Source: Deinococcus sp045062605 (GTDB taxonomy: Bacteria; Deinococcota; Deinococci; Deinococcales; Deinococcaceae). Taken from it: 64,000 bases of DNA. The DNA lies in NCBI RefSeq assembly GCF_045062605.1, contig NZ_JBJGDW010000002.1:62001-126000 (forward strand), read 5' to 3'. Positions 1 to 11,044 of this stretch are shown here, piece by piece (position 1 is the first letter of the stretch; each line of letters opens with the position of its first letter). The position numbers were made by a program, and so were the translations under genes. Below the pieces are notes generated by a model. That model was given only the letters and a program-made list of their open reading frames with translations. It was not told the DNA's origin and did no database searches.

Positions 1-1026
1 AGCCTGCTGACCCACGGCATTGACCACGAGACGCTGGACGCCATGCAAGGGGCGGTGGTGCGCTCCTTCCCCGATTTCCGCCGATATTTTGCGGCCAAGG
101 CGCGGGCGCTGGGCAAGCAAAAGCTGGACTGGTGGGACATTCTGGCCCCGGTGGGTAGTTCCGAAACCGAGTGGACCTACGGCGCGGGGGCTGAGTTTGT
201 GGAACGGCAATTCCGGGGTTATTCCGCCGGGTTGGGAGACTTTGCCGCCGAAGCCTTTGACGGCGACTGGGTGGACGCTGGCCCGCGCGAGGGCAAACGC
301 AGCGGGGCGTTCTGCATGCGCTGGACGCGTGGCAAGAGCCGCATCCTGATGAACCACGCCCCCAGTCTGGACAGCGTGTCCACCCTGGCACACGAGCTGG
401 GCCACGGCTACCACAACGCCCGGCTGGCCCAGGCCGAACCGCTGCAACGCGAAACGCCCATGACCCTGGCCGAGACTGCGTCCATTTTCTGCGAAACCGT
501 GGTGCAGAACGCCGCCCTGGCCGACGCGACGGGGCCGGAGCGCCTGTACGTGCTGGAGACCAGTCTGATGGGTCACGCACAGGTGGTGGTGGACATCCAC
601 AGCCGCTTTCTGTTCGAGCGGGCTGTGTTCGAGCGGCGCGAGAAGGGTGACCTGAACCCGCAGGAATTTGGCGAGCTGATGACCTGGGCGCAACGCGAAA
701 CCTACGGCGACGCGCTGAACACGCTGCACCCATACATGTGGGCCGTGAAGCCGCACTACTACAGTCTGGCCTTCTACAACTATCCGTACACTTTTGGCCT
801 GCTGTTCGGCCTGGGCCTGTACGCCCAGTATGTGGCGGCGCGCGAGGCTGGGACGGAGGCTGAGTTCCAGACCCGCTACGACGAACTGCTGGCCTCCACG
901 GGCCGCGAGGGTCCACTTGCCCTGGCCGCCCGCTTCGGCATTGAGCTGCACGCCCCGGACTTCTGGGAAGGCAGCCTGGACGTGATCCGGCGGCAGATCG
1001 ACGCCTATGTGGAGGCGGTGGGATGA
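1..1026 (+). CDS. pepF: M3 family oligoendopeptidase F (C-terminal part, 5' end outside window)
   Basis: Zinc metallopeptidase of family M3B that cleaves short peptides in the cytoplasm. The reading frame is open from base 1, so the N-terminal part lies outside the window; 341 codons are visible of a family usually near 600 residues. The zinc site HELGH is encoded at about 391-405 in the context STLAHELGHGYH, and the third ligand glutamate sits in TLAETAS about 25 residues later. The C-terminal tyrosine-rich stretch (HYYSLAFYNYPYTFG) is typical of PepF substrate-binding helices. It is followed on the same strand by a P1 peptidase 65 bases downstream, so two peptidases lie side by side. Confidence 0.9.
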   Translation, partial: SLLTHGIDHETLDAMQGAVVRSFPDFRRYFAAKARALGKQKLDWWDILAPVGSSETEWTYGAGAEFVERQFRGYSAGLGDFAAEAFDGDWVDAGPREGKRSGAFCMRWTRGKSRILMNHAPSLDSVSTLAHELGHGYHNARLAQAEPLQRETPMTLAETASIFCETVVQNAALADATGPERLYVLETSLMGHAQVVVDIHSRFLFERAVFERREKGDLNPQEFGELMTWAQRETYGDALNTLHPYMWAVKPHYYSLAFYNYPYTFGLLFGLGLYAQYVAAREAGTEAEFQTRYDELLASTGREGPLALAARFGIELHAPDFWEGSLDVIRRQIDAYVEAVG

Positions 1027-1090
1027 GAGGTGGCCTGGGAGGGACCATCGGGCAGATCGAAAAACCCAATACATTCCCCGGTCTCCGCCC

Positions 1091-1993
1091 ATGACCACCC
1101 CCACCCTGACCGCCATCCCCGGCTTTCGCGTCGGCCACTGGACCGATCCAGTCGGGATGACGGGCTGCACGGTGATCCTCTGCCCCGATGCGGGCGCGGT
1201 GGCCTCCGCGTCGTTTCTAGGGCCGAGTCCGGCGACGCGCGAGGGCGTGCTGCTGTCGCCCGAGAAGAAGGTGGAGCGCGTTCATGCCCTGCTGCTGACG
1301 GGCGGCAGCGCCTTCGGGCTGGCGGCGGCGTCCGGCGTGGTGCGCGTGCTGGAGGAGCGCGGCGTGGGCCACCAGACCCCGTTTGCCCGTGTGCCGATTG
1401 TTCCGGCGGCAGTGGTCTATGACCTGGATGTGGGCGATCCTCTGGCGCGTCCGGGCGAACGGGAAGGCGAGCTGGCGGCGCGTTCCGCCTCCAGTGATCC
1501 CGTACCGCGTGGCCGGGTGGGCGCGGGAACAGGAACGACGGCGGGCAAGTACCTGGGCGGCCCTGGCGCGGTTCCCGGCGGCCTGGGCAGCGTGATGCTG
1601 GAGCGCCACGGCGTTTCTGTGGGCGTACTGGCGGTGGTCAACCCGATTGGCGATGTGCTGGACGAACGCGGTGGCGTGCTGGCTGGGCCGGGAACGGGGC
1701 CAGGAGCGGTGTCGTTTACCCCCGGTGATGTGGAGAACACCACCCTGATTGCCGTCGTGACCGAACACACCCTGAGCAAGGCCGATTGCCGCCGCCTGGC
1801 CGACGCCGCACAGACCGCGCTGGGCCGCGTGATTCATCCCAGCCACACCTACTGGGACGGCGACGCCGCCTTCATGCTCAGCAGTTGCGCGAAGCCGCCC
1901 GCCGATCCGCTGCTGCTGGGCGCACTGGTGCAGGAAGCCGTCTGCGCGGCGGTGCGTGACGCGGTGCGGCAGGCCAATAATTTGAGTGTGTAA
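1091..1993 (+). CDS. P1 family peptidase (DmpA/L-aminopeptidase-D-esterase type)
   Basis: A 300-residue member of the self-processing Ntn-type aminopeptidase family that includes DmpA. The N-terminus has the family opening IPGFRVGHWTDPVGMTGCTV, a glycine-rich LLTGGSAFGLAAASGV segment follows, and GRVGAGTGTTAGK lies mid-protein. The stretch PGDVENTTLIAVVTEH matches the region where the family cleaves itself to expose a nucleophilic residue, but the exact cleavage site is inferred. The ATG at 1091 was chosen over an upstream in-frame GTG because homologous sequence begins there. The TAA stop overlaps the likely -10 box of the next gene. Substrate is unknown. Confidence 0.85.
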   Translation: MTTPTLTAIPGFRVGHWTDPVGMTGCTVILCPDAGAVASASFLGPSPATREGVLLSPEKKVERVHALLLTGGSAFGLAAASGVVRVLEERGVGHQTPFARVPIVPAAVVYDLDVGDPLARPGEREGELAARSASSDPVPRGRVGAGTGTTAGKYLGGPGAVPGGLGSVMLERHGVSVGVLAVVNPIGDVLDERGGVLAGPGTGPGAVSFTPGDVENTTLIAVVTEHTLSKADCRRLADAAQTALGRVIHPSHTYWDGDAAFMLSSCAKPPADPLLLGALVQEAVCAAVRDAVRQANNLSV

Positions 1994-2002
1994 GATACTC
2001 AG

Positions 2003-2446
2003 ATGAGTACAATCGATTACGTGACTGGTCTGCGGCGGGTCATCGGTACGCGGCCCATCAACCTCGTGGGCGCGGCGGGCATCATCGTCAATGGAGACGG
2101 TGAATTGCTGTTGCTGCGGCGTGCAGGGGCAGAGAACTGGGGACTGGTCACGGGCATCAGCGAGTTGGGCGAGTCGCTCTCTGAAACGCTCCGGCGCGAG
2201 GCTCTGGAGGAAACGGGGCTGAGGATCGGCGCGGTGAAACTGCTGGAAATGCTCAGCCCTATCGCGCTGGCCCAGGTGGCGAACGGCGATCAGTTCTACA
2301 GCTACACCGCCCTGTTTCGCGTGACCGGCTGGAGTGGAACACCTGTGCCGGACGGCGTGGAAATTGCAGAGGCACGATTCTTTTCATTGAATGATCTGCC
2401 GCCTCTGAATCGACTGGGACGCAAAGCCCAGGCGTGGCTGGCATGA
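2003..2446 (+). CDS. Nudix hydrolase, first of a tandem pair
   Basis: A 147-residue Nudix protein that should hydrolyse a nucleoside diphosphate linked to another group. The Nudix box reads GISELGESLSETLRREALEE followed by TG, with the metal-binding REALEE intact. TAAGAT at 1991-1996 lies 6 bases before the ATG, so the mRNA is probably leaderless; that hexamer includes the TAA stop of the peptidase gene. The stop TGA overlaps the ATG of the next gene as ATGA, so the two are translationally coupled. The two proteins resemble each other throughout, with shared NGD-F-Y and VPDG-RFFSLN-LPP blocks, and look like a tandem duplication. Substrate cannot be told. Confidence 0.88.
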   Translation: MSTIDYVTGLRRVIGTRPINLVGAAGIIVNGDGELLLLRRAGAENWGLVTGISELGESLSETLRREALEETGLRIGAVKLLEMLSPIALAQVANGDQFYSYTALFRVTGWSGTPVPDGVEIAEARFFSLNDLPPLNRLGRKAQAWLA

Positions 2447-2889
2447 ATTACGTCCGCGATCTCCGCGCGCTGATCGGCCACGCGCCCGTCAATTGGATGG
2501 GCGTCTGCGCGCTGGTCCTGAACGCCGAAAATGAAGTCCTGTTGCAACGCCGCACCGATACCGGCGGCTGGGGAATGCCCGGCGGCATCGCGGAACTGGG
2601 CGAAAATCTGGAGGAAACCCTGCGCCGCGAACTGTGGGAGGAGGCGAGCATCACACCCATCCATCCTGAATTCCTGACGGTCATCAGCGGGCCGCAGACC
2701 TATCAGAAACTTCCCAACGGCGACGAGTTCTATCAGGTGGTGGCCGTCTACGTGGTACGCGAGTGGGAAGGTGTGCCTGTCCCAGACGGCGAGGAAGGCA
2801 CCGAACTCCGCTTCTTTAGCCTGAACCATTTGCCCCCCTCACTCGGCCCGGTGGACGGCGAGGCGCTGGGGCTTTTGCGGGTGCGCTGA
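2443..2889 (+). CDS. Nudix hydrolase, second of a tandem pair
   Basis: A 148-residue Nudix protein homologous to the upstream one. The ATG at 2443 overlaps the upstream stop (ATGA); an in-frame GTG nine bases earlier is a possible alternative. The Nudix box is GGIAELGENLEETLRRELWE followed by EAS: the REx2EE core is intact but the final glycine of the usual EExG is serine. The conserved NGDEFYQVV and VPDGEEGTELRFFSLN segments follow. Paralogous Nudix proteins are numerous in Deinococcus and several act on nucleotide sugars, ADP-ribose or CoA; which applies here is unknown. Confidence 0.88.
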   Translation: MNYVRDLRALIGHAPVNWMGVCALVLNAENEVLLQRRTDTGGWGMPGGIAELGENLEETLRRELWEEASITPIHPEFLTVISGPQTYQKLPNGDEFYQVVAVYVVREWEGVPVPDGEEGTELRFFSLNHLPPSLGPVDGEALGLLRVR

Positions 2890-3020
2890 CCCTTCCTTGC
2901 CTGGAGTCCAGCTCCCAGACGTTCATCCTGCTTTTCTTCTCCCGTAGAGACGACAGGTTCGATTCTTATACCAATCTTCACGAAAGGCTTTTGTGAGGTG
3001 AACTTTTTTACACTCGGTCC

Positions 3021-4271
3021 ATGTTGCTCCCCGTGTTGCAAGCCGTGTCTCAGGTGGCCGCGAAAGACAGCGCCACTGTATTGAACCTCTCGTTTGCCGA
3101 TCAGCAGTTGAACACGGCCCTGCGGCTGATGCAGGGCCAGATTGTGGGACTGCGGAGCAGCGTGCTGCCGCCCTGGAGCGTGTCCCTGATCGCGCTGGGC
3201 GTGCATCCGGCCACCATTTCCGAGGCGCAGCAGGTGGGGGGGAATTTGCAGGGCGCACTGGCATTCCTGCTGGACCGGGGGTATCTGAGCCGCACGCAAC
3301 TGGACACGGCGGCGCAGGAGAGGGCACTCTCGGCGCTGCTGCCGCTGGCGTGGCAGACCAGCATGACCAGTTCGGCCCCGTGGACCGATGCCCCCGCCGT
3401 GCTGCCCCTCAACAGCACCCAGACGCGTCAGGCCGTCGAGACAGCCGAGCGTCACGCGGCCCTGCTCACGCGGGAGGAGCGTTCTCTCAAACCCTCGTCC
3501 CGTTTTGCGGCGAATCCGCTCTCGGCTCCGGCGCTGCTGGGAGACGACGGCAAGGAGCGCGTCTACCACGCGGCCATGCGGGGGCTGAATCTGGGAGAGA
3601 TCTCGCAGCGGACGCCGCAGCGCTGGGACACCCTGACACAGACCGTGAGTCGCCTGCTGCGCGACGGTGCGCTGCGCCCACAGAACGCCGCCGCGCCGCG
3701 TGAGGTGGCCGACGCGCTGAAGGCCGGGCAGGCCGCGCCGGACTTCTGCCTGCCGGATCTGGCCGGGGGCGAATTGCGCCTGAGCGCTCTGCGGGGCCAG
3801 CCGGTGTGGCTGGTGTTCAACCGCCAGAGTACCTGCGCCATGTGCAACCCGCATCACGCCAAGATCATCGCCATGCATGAGCGCCTGCGTGAGCGCGGCG
3901 TGCAGATCGTGTCGGTGTGGGGCAGCCCGCTGGAAGACCTCTCGGACGGCATCGGCAGGCAGCGTCCGCCCTACCCGGTGCTGGCCGATCCCAAAGACGA
4001 AACCTATGACCGCTACGGCCTGCGGATGAGCCTTAAGGGCACGCTGGACCCCCGCAACCTGTCCACCATGATCCAGGGGTTCCGCATGATGGGTGCCAGC
4101 GCCCTCAAGGACGACGGCGAGTTGCTGCGGATGCCCGCCGAGTTCCTGATCGGTGCGGACGGAGTGATCGAGACCGCGCATTACAACAGCTACGGCAGTG
4201 ACTGGCTGCCCCTGGAACGGGTGCTGTCCTGGGCTGACCAGCAAAAGCCAGGATCGAGTAAGCTCAACTGA
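3021..4271 (+). CDS. DUF4388-like domain fused to a peroxiredoxin-like (AhpC/TSA) domain
   Basis: A 416-residue two-part protein. Residues about 1-220 resemble a DUF4388/PATAN-type module (SFADQQLNTALRLMQGQIVG, then LQGALAFLLDRGYLSRTQLD and a helical segment). Residues about 236-410 are a thioredoxin-fold peroxiredoxin-like domain opening with AGQAAPDFCLPDLAGGEL and carrying C272-A-M-C275 at the position of the redox-active cysteine, followed by YPVLADPKDETYDRYGL. The start ATG is 6 bases after TACACT (3009-3014), consistent with a leaderless message. It ends three bases from the convergent GNAT gene. A role in thiol or peroxide chemistry coupled to a sensory module is inferred. Confidence 0.75.
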   Translation: MLLPVLQAVSQVAAKDSATVLNLSFADQQLNTALRLMQGQIVGLRSSVLPPWSVSLIALGVHPATISEAQQVGGNLQGALAFLLDRGYLSRTQLDTAAQERALSALLPLAWQTSMTSSAPWTDAPAVLPLNSTQTRQAVETAERHAALLTREERSLKPSSRFAANPLSAPALLGDDGKERVYHAAMRGLNLGEISQRTPQRWDTLTQTVSRLLRDGALRPQNAAAPREVADALKAGQAAPDFCLPDLAGGELRLSALRGQPVWLVFNRQSTCAMCNPHHAKIIAMHERLRERGVQIVSVWGSPLEDLSDGIGRQRPPYPVLADPKDETYDRYGLRMSLKGTLDPRNLSTMIQGFRMMGASALKDDGELLRMPAEFLIGADGVIETAHYNSYGSDWLPLERVLSWADQQKPGSSKLN

Positions 4272-4274
4272 GCT

Positions 4275-5006
4275 TCATTTTCGCCGTGTCAGCGTCAGCC
4301 GCGCGCCCACCAGCCGGAACCCCGCCCGTTCCACATTACGTTCGCTGCCTGTGCCCGGCGTGACGAACACGCTGGCGAGGTCTGCCCCAGGCTGCGCCGC
4401 GATCTTCAGGCGGTAGGCCAGCAGCGCAGTTTGCACCCCGCGCCTCTGAAATTCGGGCAGTGTGGCCGTGCCGTGAAAGGCGGCGACGCCCTCTACGGCG
4501 CTCAGGGCGGCAGTCGCGGCAGGTAGACCGTCCACATCTGCAATGAAGAGCTGCGTTCCCGGCGCGTGTGCCACCACCGACATGATCTCCTCGGTTCCTG
4601 GGCCGAAACCCTGCGCGGCTAGGGTTGCCCAGGCGTCAGCTTCTTCTACACGAATTGGGGTGGAAGCTAAGGCGGGCAGGTTTCTCAGATCGTGAACATA
4701 GGCGTGCAACACGTAATCCAGCACGTAGCCGCGTTCTTTCAGCAGCGGCAGTATTGGAGCCGCGAAGGCTGAGAGCAGATGCAGCGTGACGGGCTGATCA
4801 TGCCGGATGCTGAATGCCTCGAATGCCTCCAATTCTTCTGGTGCAGGCGGGCGCGTACCGTCGTGCCACGCCGTATCCACTGGCAGATTCGGCCCGGCGT
4901 GAACGGCGGTGAGCGGGCCAAACTGCGCCGTCTTGCCCGTGCGCCCATACCGCGCGTGCGCCGTGGCCTCCGCGTGGGCCAGCCGGGTTAAAACGTCCGT
5001 ATTCAT
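4275..5006 (-). CDS. GNAT family N-acetyltransferase
   Basis: A 243-residue protein with a C-terminal GNAT fold. The acetyl-CoA pyrophosphate loop is visible as LPEFQRRGVQTALLAYRL (Q-R-R-G-V-Q-T-A), preceded by AAFHGTATL and followed by the typical NVERAGFRLVG segment. The first 120 residues are a less conserved helical region found in two-domain GNATs. The minus-strand start is preceded by TACGCT six bases upstream, suggesting a leaderless transcript. It is divergent from the cobA-hemD fusion with 56 bases between the starts. The acceptor substrate cannot be predicted. Confidence 0.8.
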   Translation of the reverse strand: MNTDVLTRLAHAEATAHARYGRTGKTAQFGPLTAVHAGPNLPVDTAWHDGTRPPAPEELEAFEAFSIRHDQPVTLHLLSAFAAPILPLLKERGYVLDYVLHAYVHDLRNLPALASTPIRVEEADAWATLAAQGFGPGTEEIMSVVAHAPGTQLFIADVDGLPAATAALSAVEGVAAFHGTATLPEFQRRGVQTALLAYRLKIAAQPGADLASVFVTPGTGSERNVERAGFRLVGARLTLTRRK

Positions 5007-5062
5007 CCCGCCAGCGTAGCGTCCCGCATTTGTCCCCGCCTCCGCCCGCTAGCTTAGGCAGC

Positions 5063-6586
<1,524 letters not shown>

Positions 6587-6668
6587 GGGAGAAAGTCGTG
6601 GCAGCCTCCCTTTCACTCCGCACGTCACCACCTCTCAAGCTCACCGTTCGCCTCAACTCTGGGCCGTG

Positions 6669-6674
6669 CTATAC
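6669..6674 (+). promoter_or_regulatory. Probable -10 box of rpmF
   Basis: TATACT is a near-consensus -10 hexamer about 105 bases before the rpmF ATG. The -35 region is weak (TTCGCC at 6647-6652, 16-base spacer). Unlike most genes in the window, this transcript would have a long leader, with a small GGCG-GGAAA-CGCC hairpin just before the ribosome-binding site. Confidence 0.45.
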
Positions 6675-6779
6675 TCCCGCCTGTTGTCTCGCCCGCTGCT
6701 TCAGGTCTGTCCCTGGGCGCAATATGGCGGGCAGAATGCGTCCTGGCGGGAAACGCCCGGCAAGAGGAGAAATCACAAC

Positions 6780-6962
6780 ATGGCTAAACATCCCGTTCCC
6801 AAGAAGAAGACCAGCAGAAGCAAGCGCGACATGCGCCGCAGCCACCACGCGCTGACCGTGCCCAACCTGTCCGAGTGCCCCCACTGCCACGCCAAGAAGC
6901 TCTCGCACCACATCTGCCCCAGTTGCGGTTATTACGATGGCCGTCAGGTGCTGGCCGTCTAA
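6780..6962 (+). CDS. rpmF: 50S ribosomal protein L32
   Basis: A 60-residue large-subunit ribosomal protein starting MAKHPVPKKKTSRSKRDMRR with the usual basic N-terminus. C33-x2-C36 (ECPHCHAKKL) and C46-x2-C49 (ICPSCGYYDGR) form the zinc ribbon of the zinc-bound L32 form. A strong ribosome-binding site (AAGAGGAGAAA) lies before the ATG, at the end of a roughly 100-base untranslated leader starting below TATACT at 6669-6674. A good intrinsic terminator follows at 6983-7005, so it is monocistronic. The often-seen yceD partner is absent upstream. Confidence 0.97.
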   Translation: MAKHPVPKKKTSRSKRDMRRSHHALTVPNLSECPHCHAKKLSHHICPSCGYYDGRQVLAV

Positions 6963-6982
6963 GCAAGTCCATTCTGAAACAG

Positions 6983-7005
6983 GCTCCCCGTGTGGGAGCT
7001 TTTTT
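6983..7005 (+). terminator. Intrinsic terminator of rpmF
   Basis: GCTCCC, a five-base loop, GGGAGC, then six T residues. The stem is perfect and lies 20 bases past the rpmF stop. Confidence 0.9.
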
Positions 7006-7059
7006 CATTTCTCCCTTAATCTCCCTGCTCCGCACTCGCCCCGCGTTATCCTCCCCGCT

Positions 7060-8295
<1,236 letters not shown>

Positions 8296-8318
8296 GCGTG
8301 AGCTGAGGCCACTTCAAG

Positions 8319-8362
8319 GCCGTTCAGGTTGCCTGCTTCGAGGCGGCTTGGACGGCTTTTTT
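8319..8362 (+). terminator. Probable terminator after the M29 aminopeptidase
   Basis: GCCGTTC pairs imperfectly with GGACGGC, with an inner GCCT/AGGC stem, followed by six T residues. The remaining roughly 155 bases to the convergent phosphoesterase gene show no gene. Confidence 0.65.
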
Positions 8363-8517
8363 CCTGCCATCTACTCAATCATGAAGTTCAAGATGCTCCG
8401 ACTGATTTTCGGTCCCACTGACAATGATTGAGTCACTGGGGCGTCACCGCCTGAAGGTCCGGGTGGCGGATGATCCAGAGTTGGCACAGGTACGGGTGGC
8501 AGTCCTGAGCCTCCGCG

Positions 8518-9270
8518 CTAGCCGCCGCGCCCCACCATCTCGCCGCTTCGCAGCAGCATGGCCTCGAATTCTCCGAAGGGGGAATGCGCCCTGGACCAGT
8601 GCGCGGCGGCTTCGACGTCGAAATCCACGGCGCGGAAGTCCGCCGCCCAGTGCCCGCCGCGTTCCTCCAGCAATGTCCAGCGGGCGCGCGGATCGCCGTC
8701 TACCTGATCACTGACCGAGCCGGTGTTGACCACCAGCGTGTCGCCCACACGGGTCGCGCCGGGGCGGTGGGTGTGGCCGCACAGCACCACCTCGGCGTTC
8801 AGCGGTTCGACGAGGCTGCGCAGTTCGCGCGGGTCACGGGCACGGTAATAGCCCGAACCCTCCGCGCCGCCCTCGTGATCGCCTTCCCAATGCCACAGCA
8901 GCATGTCCCAGGCACTCTGCGGAGTGCCGTGACAGGCGAACAGCCGCCCGTCCAGCGCGAAGGCCGTCAGCGGCAGGGCAGCAAGGCGGGCGAGAGCAGC
9001 GTCGTCCATCTGCGTCGCCAGCCACGCGCCGATCTCCTTTGAAATCTTTGCGCGGCGTCCCCCCGGCCACAGCTTTTCCTCGTTGTTGCCGCGCACTTCT
9101 ATAGCCCCCAGTTCGGCCTGCAAGGCGGCGGCGCGGGCTGGATCGGCACTGCCCTCGATCTGGTCTCCCAGGTTGACGATCAGATCGGGCGACGCGGCGC
9201 GGATGTCCGCCAGTACCGCTTCCAGCGCGAAGGCGTTGCCGTGGACATCGCTCAAGACGGCGACACGCAT
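8518..9270 (-). CDS. Metallophosphoesterase (YfcE/calcineurin-like)
   Basis: A 250-residue binuclear metallophosphoesterase. The metal ligands are visible in order as DVHGN (residues 8-12), NLGDQIEG, RGNNEE, CHGTP and VLCGHTHRPG, followed by VNTGSVSDQ. The layout matches the small single-domain phosphodiesterases of the YfcE/MJ0936 group. It starts two bases after the stop of pyrD on the same strand, so they are probably co-transcribed. Substrate is unknown. Confidence 0.88.
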   Translation of the reverse strand: MRVAVLSDVHGNAFALEAVLADIRAASPDLIVNLGDQIEGSADPARAAALQAELGAIEVRGNNEEKLWPGGRRAKISKEIGAWLATQMDDAALARLAALPLTAFALDGRLFACHGTPQSAWDMLLWHWEGDHEGGAEGSGYYRARDPRELRSLVEPLNAEVVLCGHTHRPGATRVGDTLVVNTGSVSDQVDGDPRARWTLLEERGGHWAADFRAVDFDVEAAAHWSRAHSPFGEFEAMLLRSGEMVGRGG

Positions 9271-9272
9271 GG

Positions 9273-10358
9273 TCAGCGGGCGTCCACGCCGATGATCCCG
9301 GCCACGTTTGCCACGCCGTCACGGGCCAGCAGATCGGCCAGCCCCCGGTTTAGACGGCGCACCAGCCCCGGCCCCTCGTAGACCAGGGCGCTGTAGACCT
9401 CCAGCAGACTGGCCCCGGCGCGCAGCTTGGCGTAGGCGTCGGCAGCGCTGAAAATGCCGCCCACGCCCACGATGGGCAGCGTTCCCCCGGTCAGGCGGTA
9501 CGCGTCGCGGATCAGGGCGGTGGATTTCTGGGTCAGGGGGCGTCCGCTGAGGCCGCCCGTTTCACCCGCCTTCTCGCTGAACAGGCCAGCCCGGCTTAGC
9601 GTGGTGTTGCTGACGATCAGTCCGTGCGCGCCCGCGTCCTGCACGGCTCCCACGCTGGCCTCGAAGTCGGCGGGATGCAGGTCCGGGGCCAGTTTGACCA
9701 GCACGGGGGGGCGGCGCAGGGTTCGCACGCGGCCCGCCTCGGTGGCGTCCAGCACGGCGCGGACCAGCTCGCCCAGACCGTCTGCCGCTTGCAGGGCACG
9801 CAGGCCGGGGGTGTTTGGGCTGCTGACGTTGATCACGAAGGCGTCGGCCACGTCCTGCAAGGCCTTCACGCATTTCAGGTAATCCCCGGCAGCCTCCTCG
9901 TTGGGCGTGTCCTTGTTCCTGCCGATGTTCACCCACACGGGCGCAGACTGCGTGGGCAGCGCGCTCAGGCGGGCGTGCAGTGCCTCTGTTCCGGCATTGT
10001 TGAAACCCATGCGGTTGATCAGCGCCTCGTCTTCCAGCAGCCGGAACAGGCGGGGCCGCTCGTTCCCTGGCTGGGGCCGGGGCGTGACCGTGCCGACTTC
10101 CAGAAAGCCGAAGCCCAGCGCCGCGAAAGCGGGAACAGCCACCGCGTTCTTGTCCAGCCCCGCCGCCAGCCCGATAGGGGAGGCGAAACTCTGGCCGAAG
10201 ACCGTTTGCGCCAATTCTGCGCCCGGCGACGTGACGGCGCGGGCCAGCGTGGGCCACACCGGAACCTTCGAGGCCGCCTCCAGCACACTCAGGGTTAGGT
10301 GGTGGGCGTCTTCGGCGTCCAGGCGGAACAGCAGAGGGCGGGCAAGGCGAGGGTACAT
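9273..10358 (-). CDS. pyrD: Dihydroorotate dehydrogenase (quinone), class 2
   Basis: A 361-residue FMN enzyme that oxidises dihydroorotate to orotate using the membrane quinone pool in pyrimidine synthesis. The class 2 N-terminal helix region is present (MYPRLARPLLFRLDAEDAHH), followed by GLAAGLDKNAV, EVGTVTPRPQPGNERPRLFR, NRMGFNNAG and INVSSPNTPGLR, where the serine is the class 2 catalytic base. FMN phosphate contacts lie in VGVGGIFSAADAY and EVYSALVYEGPGL. It is the promoter-proximal gene of a pair with the phosphoesterase. Confidence 0.95.
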   Translation of the reverse strand: MYPRLARPLLFRLDAEDAHHLTLSVLEAASKVPVWPTLARAVTSPGAELAQTVFGQSFASPIGLAAGLDKNAVAVPAFAALGFGFLEVGTVTPRPQPGNERPRLFRLLEDEALINRMGFNNAGTEALHARLSALPTQSAPVWVNIGRNKDTPNEEAAGDYLKCVKALQDVADAFVINVSSPNTPGLRALQAADGLGELVRAVLDATEAGRVRTLRRPPVLVKLAPDLHPADFEASVGAVQDAGAHGLIVSNTTLSRAGLFSEKAGETGGLSGRPLTQKSTALIRDAYRLTGGTLPIVGVGGIFSAADAYAKLRAGASLLEVYSALVYEGPGLVRRLNRGLADLLARDGVANVAGIIGVDAR

Positions 10359-10437
10359 CGGGGAACAGGATACGCACTGGGGAGGTGGGTGGGGGCGGTC
10401 TCTCTCAAACGCGGGACACGAGAACTCTGGCAGCTAT

Positions 10438-10471
10438 AAAAAGAGGCGGCACCGACTGCCCGGCCCGCCTC
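10438..10471 (-). terminator. Intrinsic terminator of the Rrf2-type regulator gene
   Basis: On the minus strand GAGGCGG and CCGCCTC form a perfect seven-base stem followed by five T residues, about 20 bases past the regulator stop. Confidence 0.7.
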
Positions 10472-10491
10472 CCTAATCTGCCCCTCAGCCG

Positions 10492-10956
10492 TTAAGACCC
10501 GACTGAGCCTGTGTAACTGCCCTCGATCTGCACTAGACGCGAGTGCTGCTGGCGTTCGCTGTCTGCGATCAGGTCTGCCAGGGTGGTGTTGCCCAGCACG
10601 TCGCGCAGTGCGGCGTCCACGCGGTACCACAGGTCCTGGGTGCCGCAGACGTTCTGGCTCTCGCAGGTGTGGTCATCCTCCACGCACTGCACCGGGGCGA
10701 TGCTGCCCTCCAGCGCGGTGACCACGTCGTAGGCGTTGATCTCCGCCGCCGGGCGGGCCAGACGGTAGCCGCCGTGCGCCCCCCGGATGCTGCGGATGAA
10801 CCCGGCGCGGCGCAGGTTGCTGGCGATCTGCTCTAGGTAGTGCTGACTGAGGCCCTGGCGCTCGGACACGTCCTTGAGGGGAACGGCTTCCCCACCCTGC
10901 CGTCCTATCTCGATCATGGCGCGCAGGCCGTACTGAGCTTTAGTCGATACCCACAT
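10492..10956 (-). CDS. Rrf2 family transcriptional regulator with Fe-S-type cysteines
   Basis: A 154-residue winged-helix regulator of the Rrf2/IscR family. The DNA-binding part is clear: YGLRAMIEIGRQGG, LKDVSERQGLSQHYLEQIAS, and the wing RGAHGGYRLARPA. Cysteines 91, 98 and 104 are spaced almost as in IscR (92, 98, 104), so a [2Fe-2S]-sensing protein is likely, unlike the cysteine-free CymR branch. TAGAAT lies six bases before the ATG, giving a leaderless transcript. It is divergent from pabAB with 88 bases between starts, and no isc or suf genes are adjacent, so its targets are unknown. Confidence 0.9.
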   Translation of the reverse strand: MWVSTKAQYGLRAMIEIGRQGGEAVPLKDVSERQGLSQHYLEQIASNLRRAGFIRSIRGAHGGYRLARPAAEINAYDVVTALEGSIAPVQCVEDDHTCESQNVCGTQDLWYRVDAALRDVLGNTTLADLIADSERQQHSRLVQIEGSYTGSVGS

Positions 10957-11044
10957 GTGTCTATTCTACCAGTTAATTCCGGGTGAACTGTAAGGGATTA
11001 AGGTTGGATGCGCGGGCGGGGGCGGTCCTGCGTACAATTCTGGC

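Noticed and set aside
8584..9042. Plus-strand ORF of 152 codons opposite the phosphoesterase gene
   Set aside because: The minus frame carries all five metallophosphoesterase motifs; the plus ORF is a GC-rich shadow.
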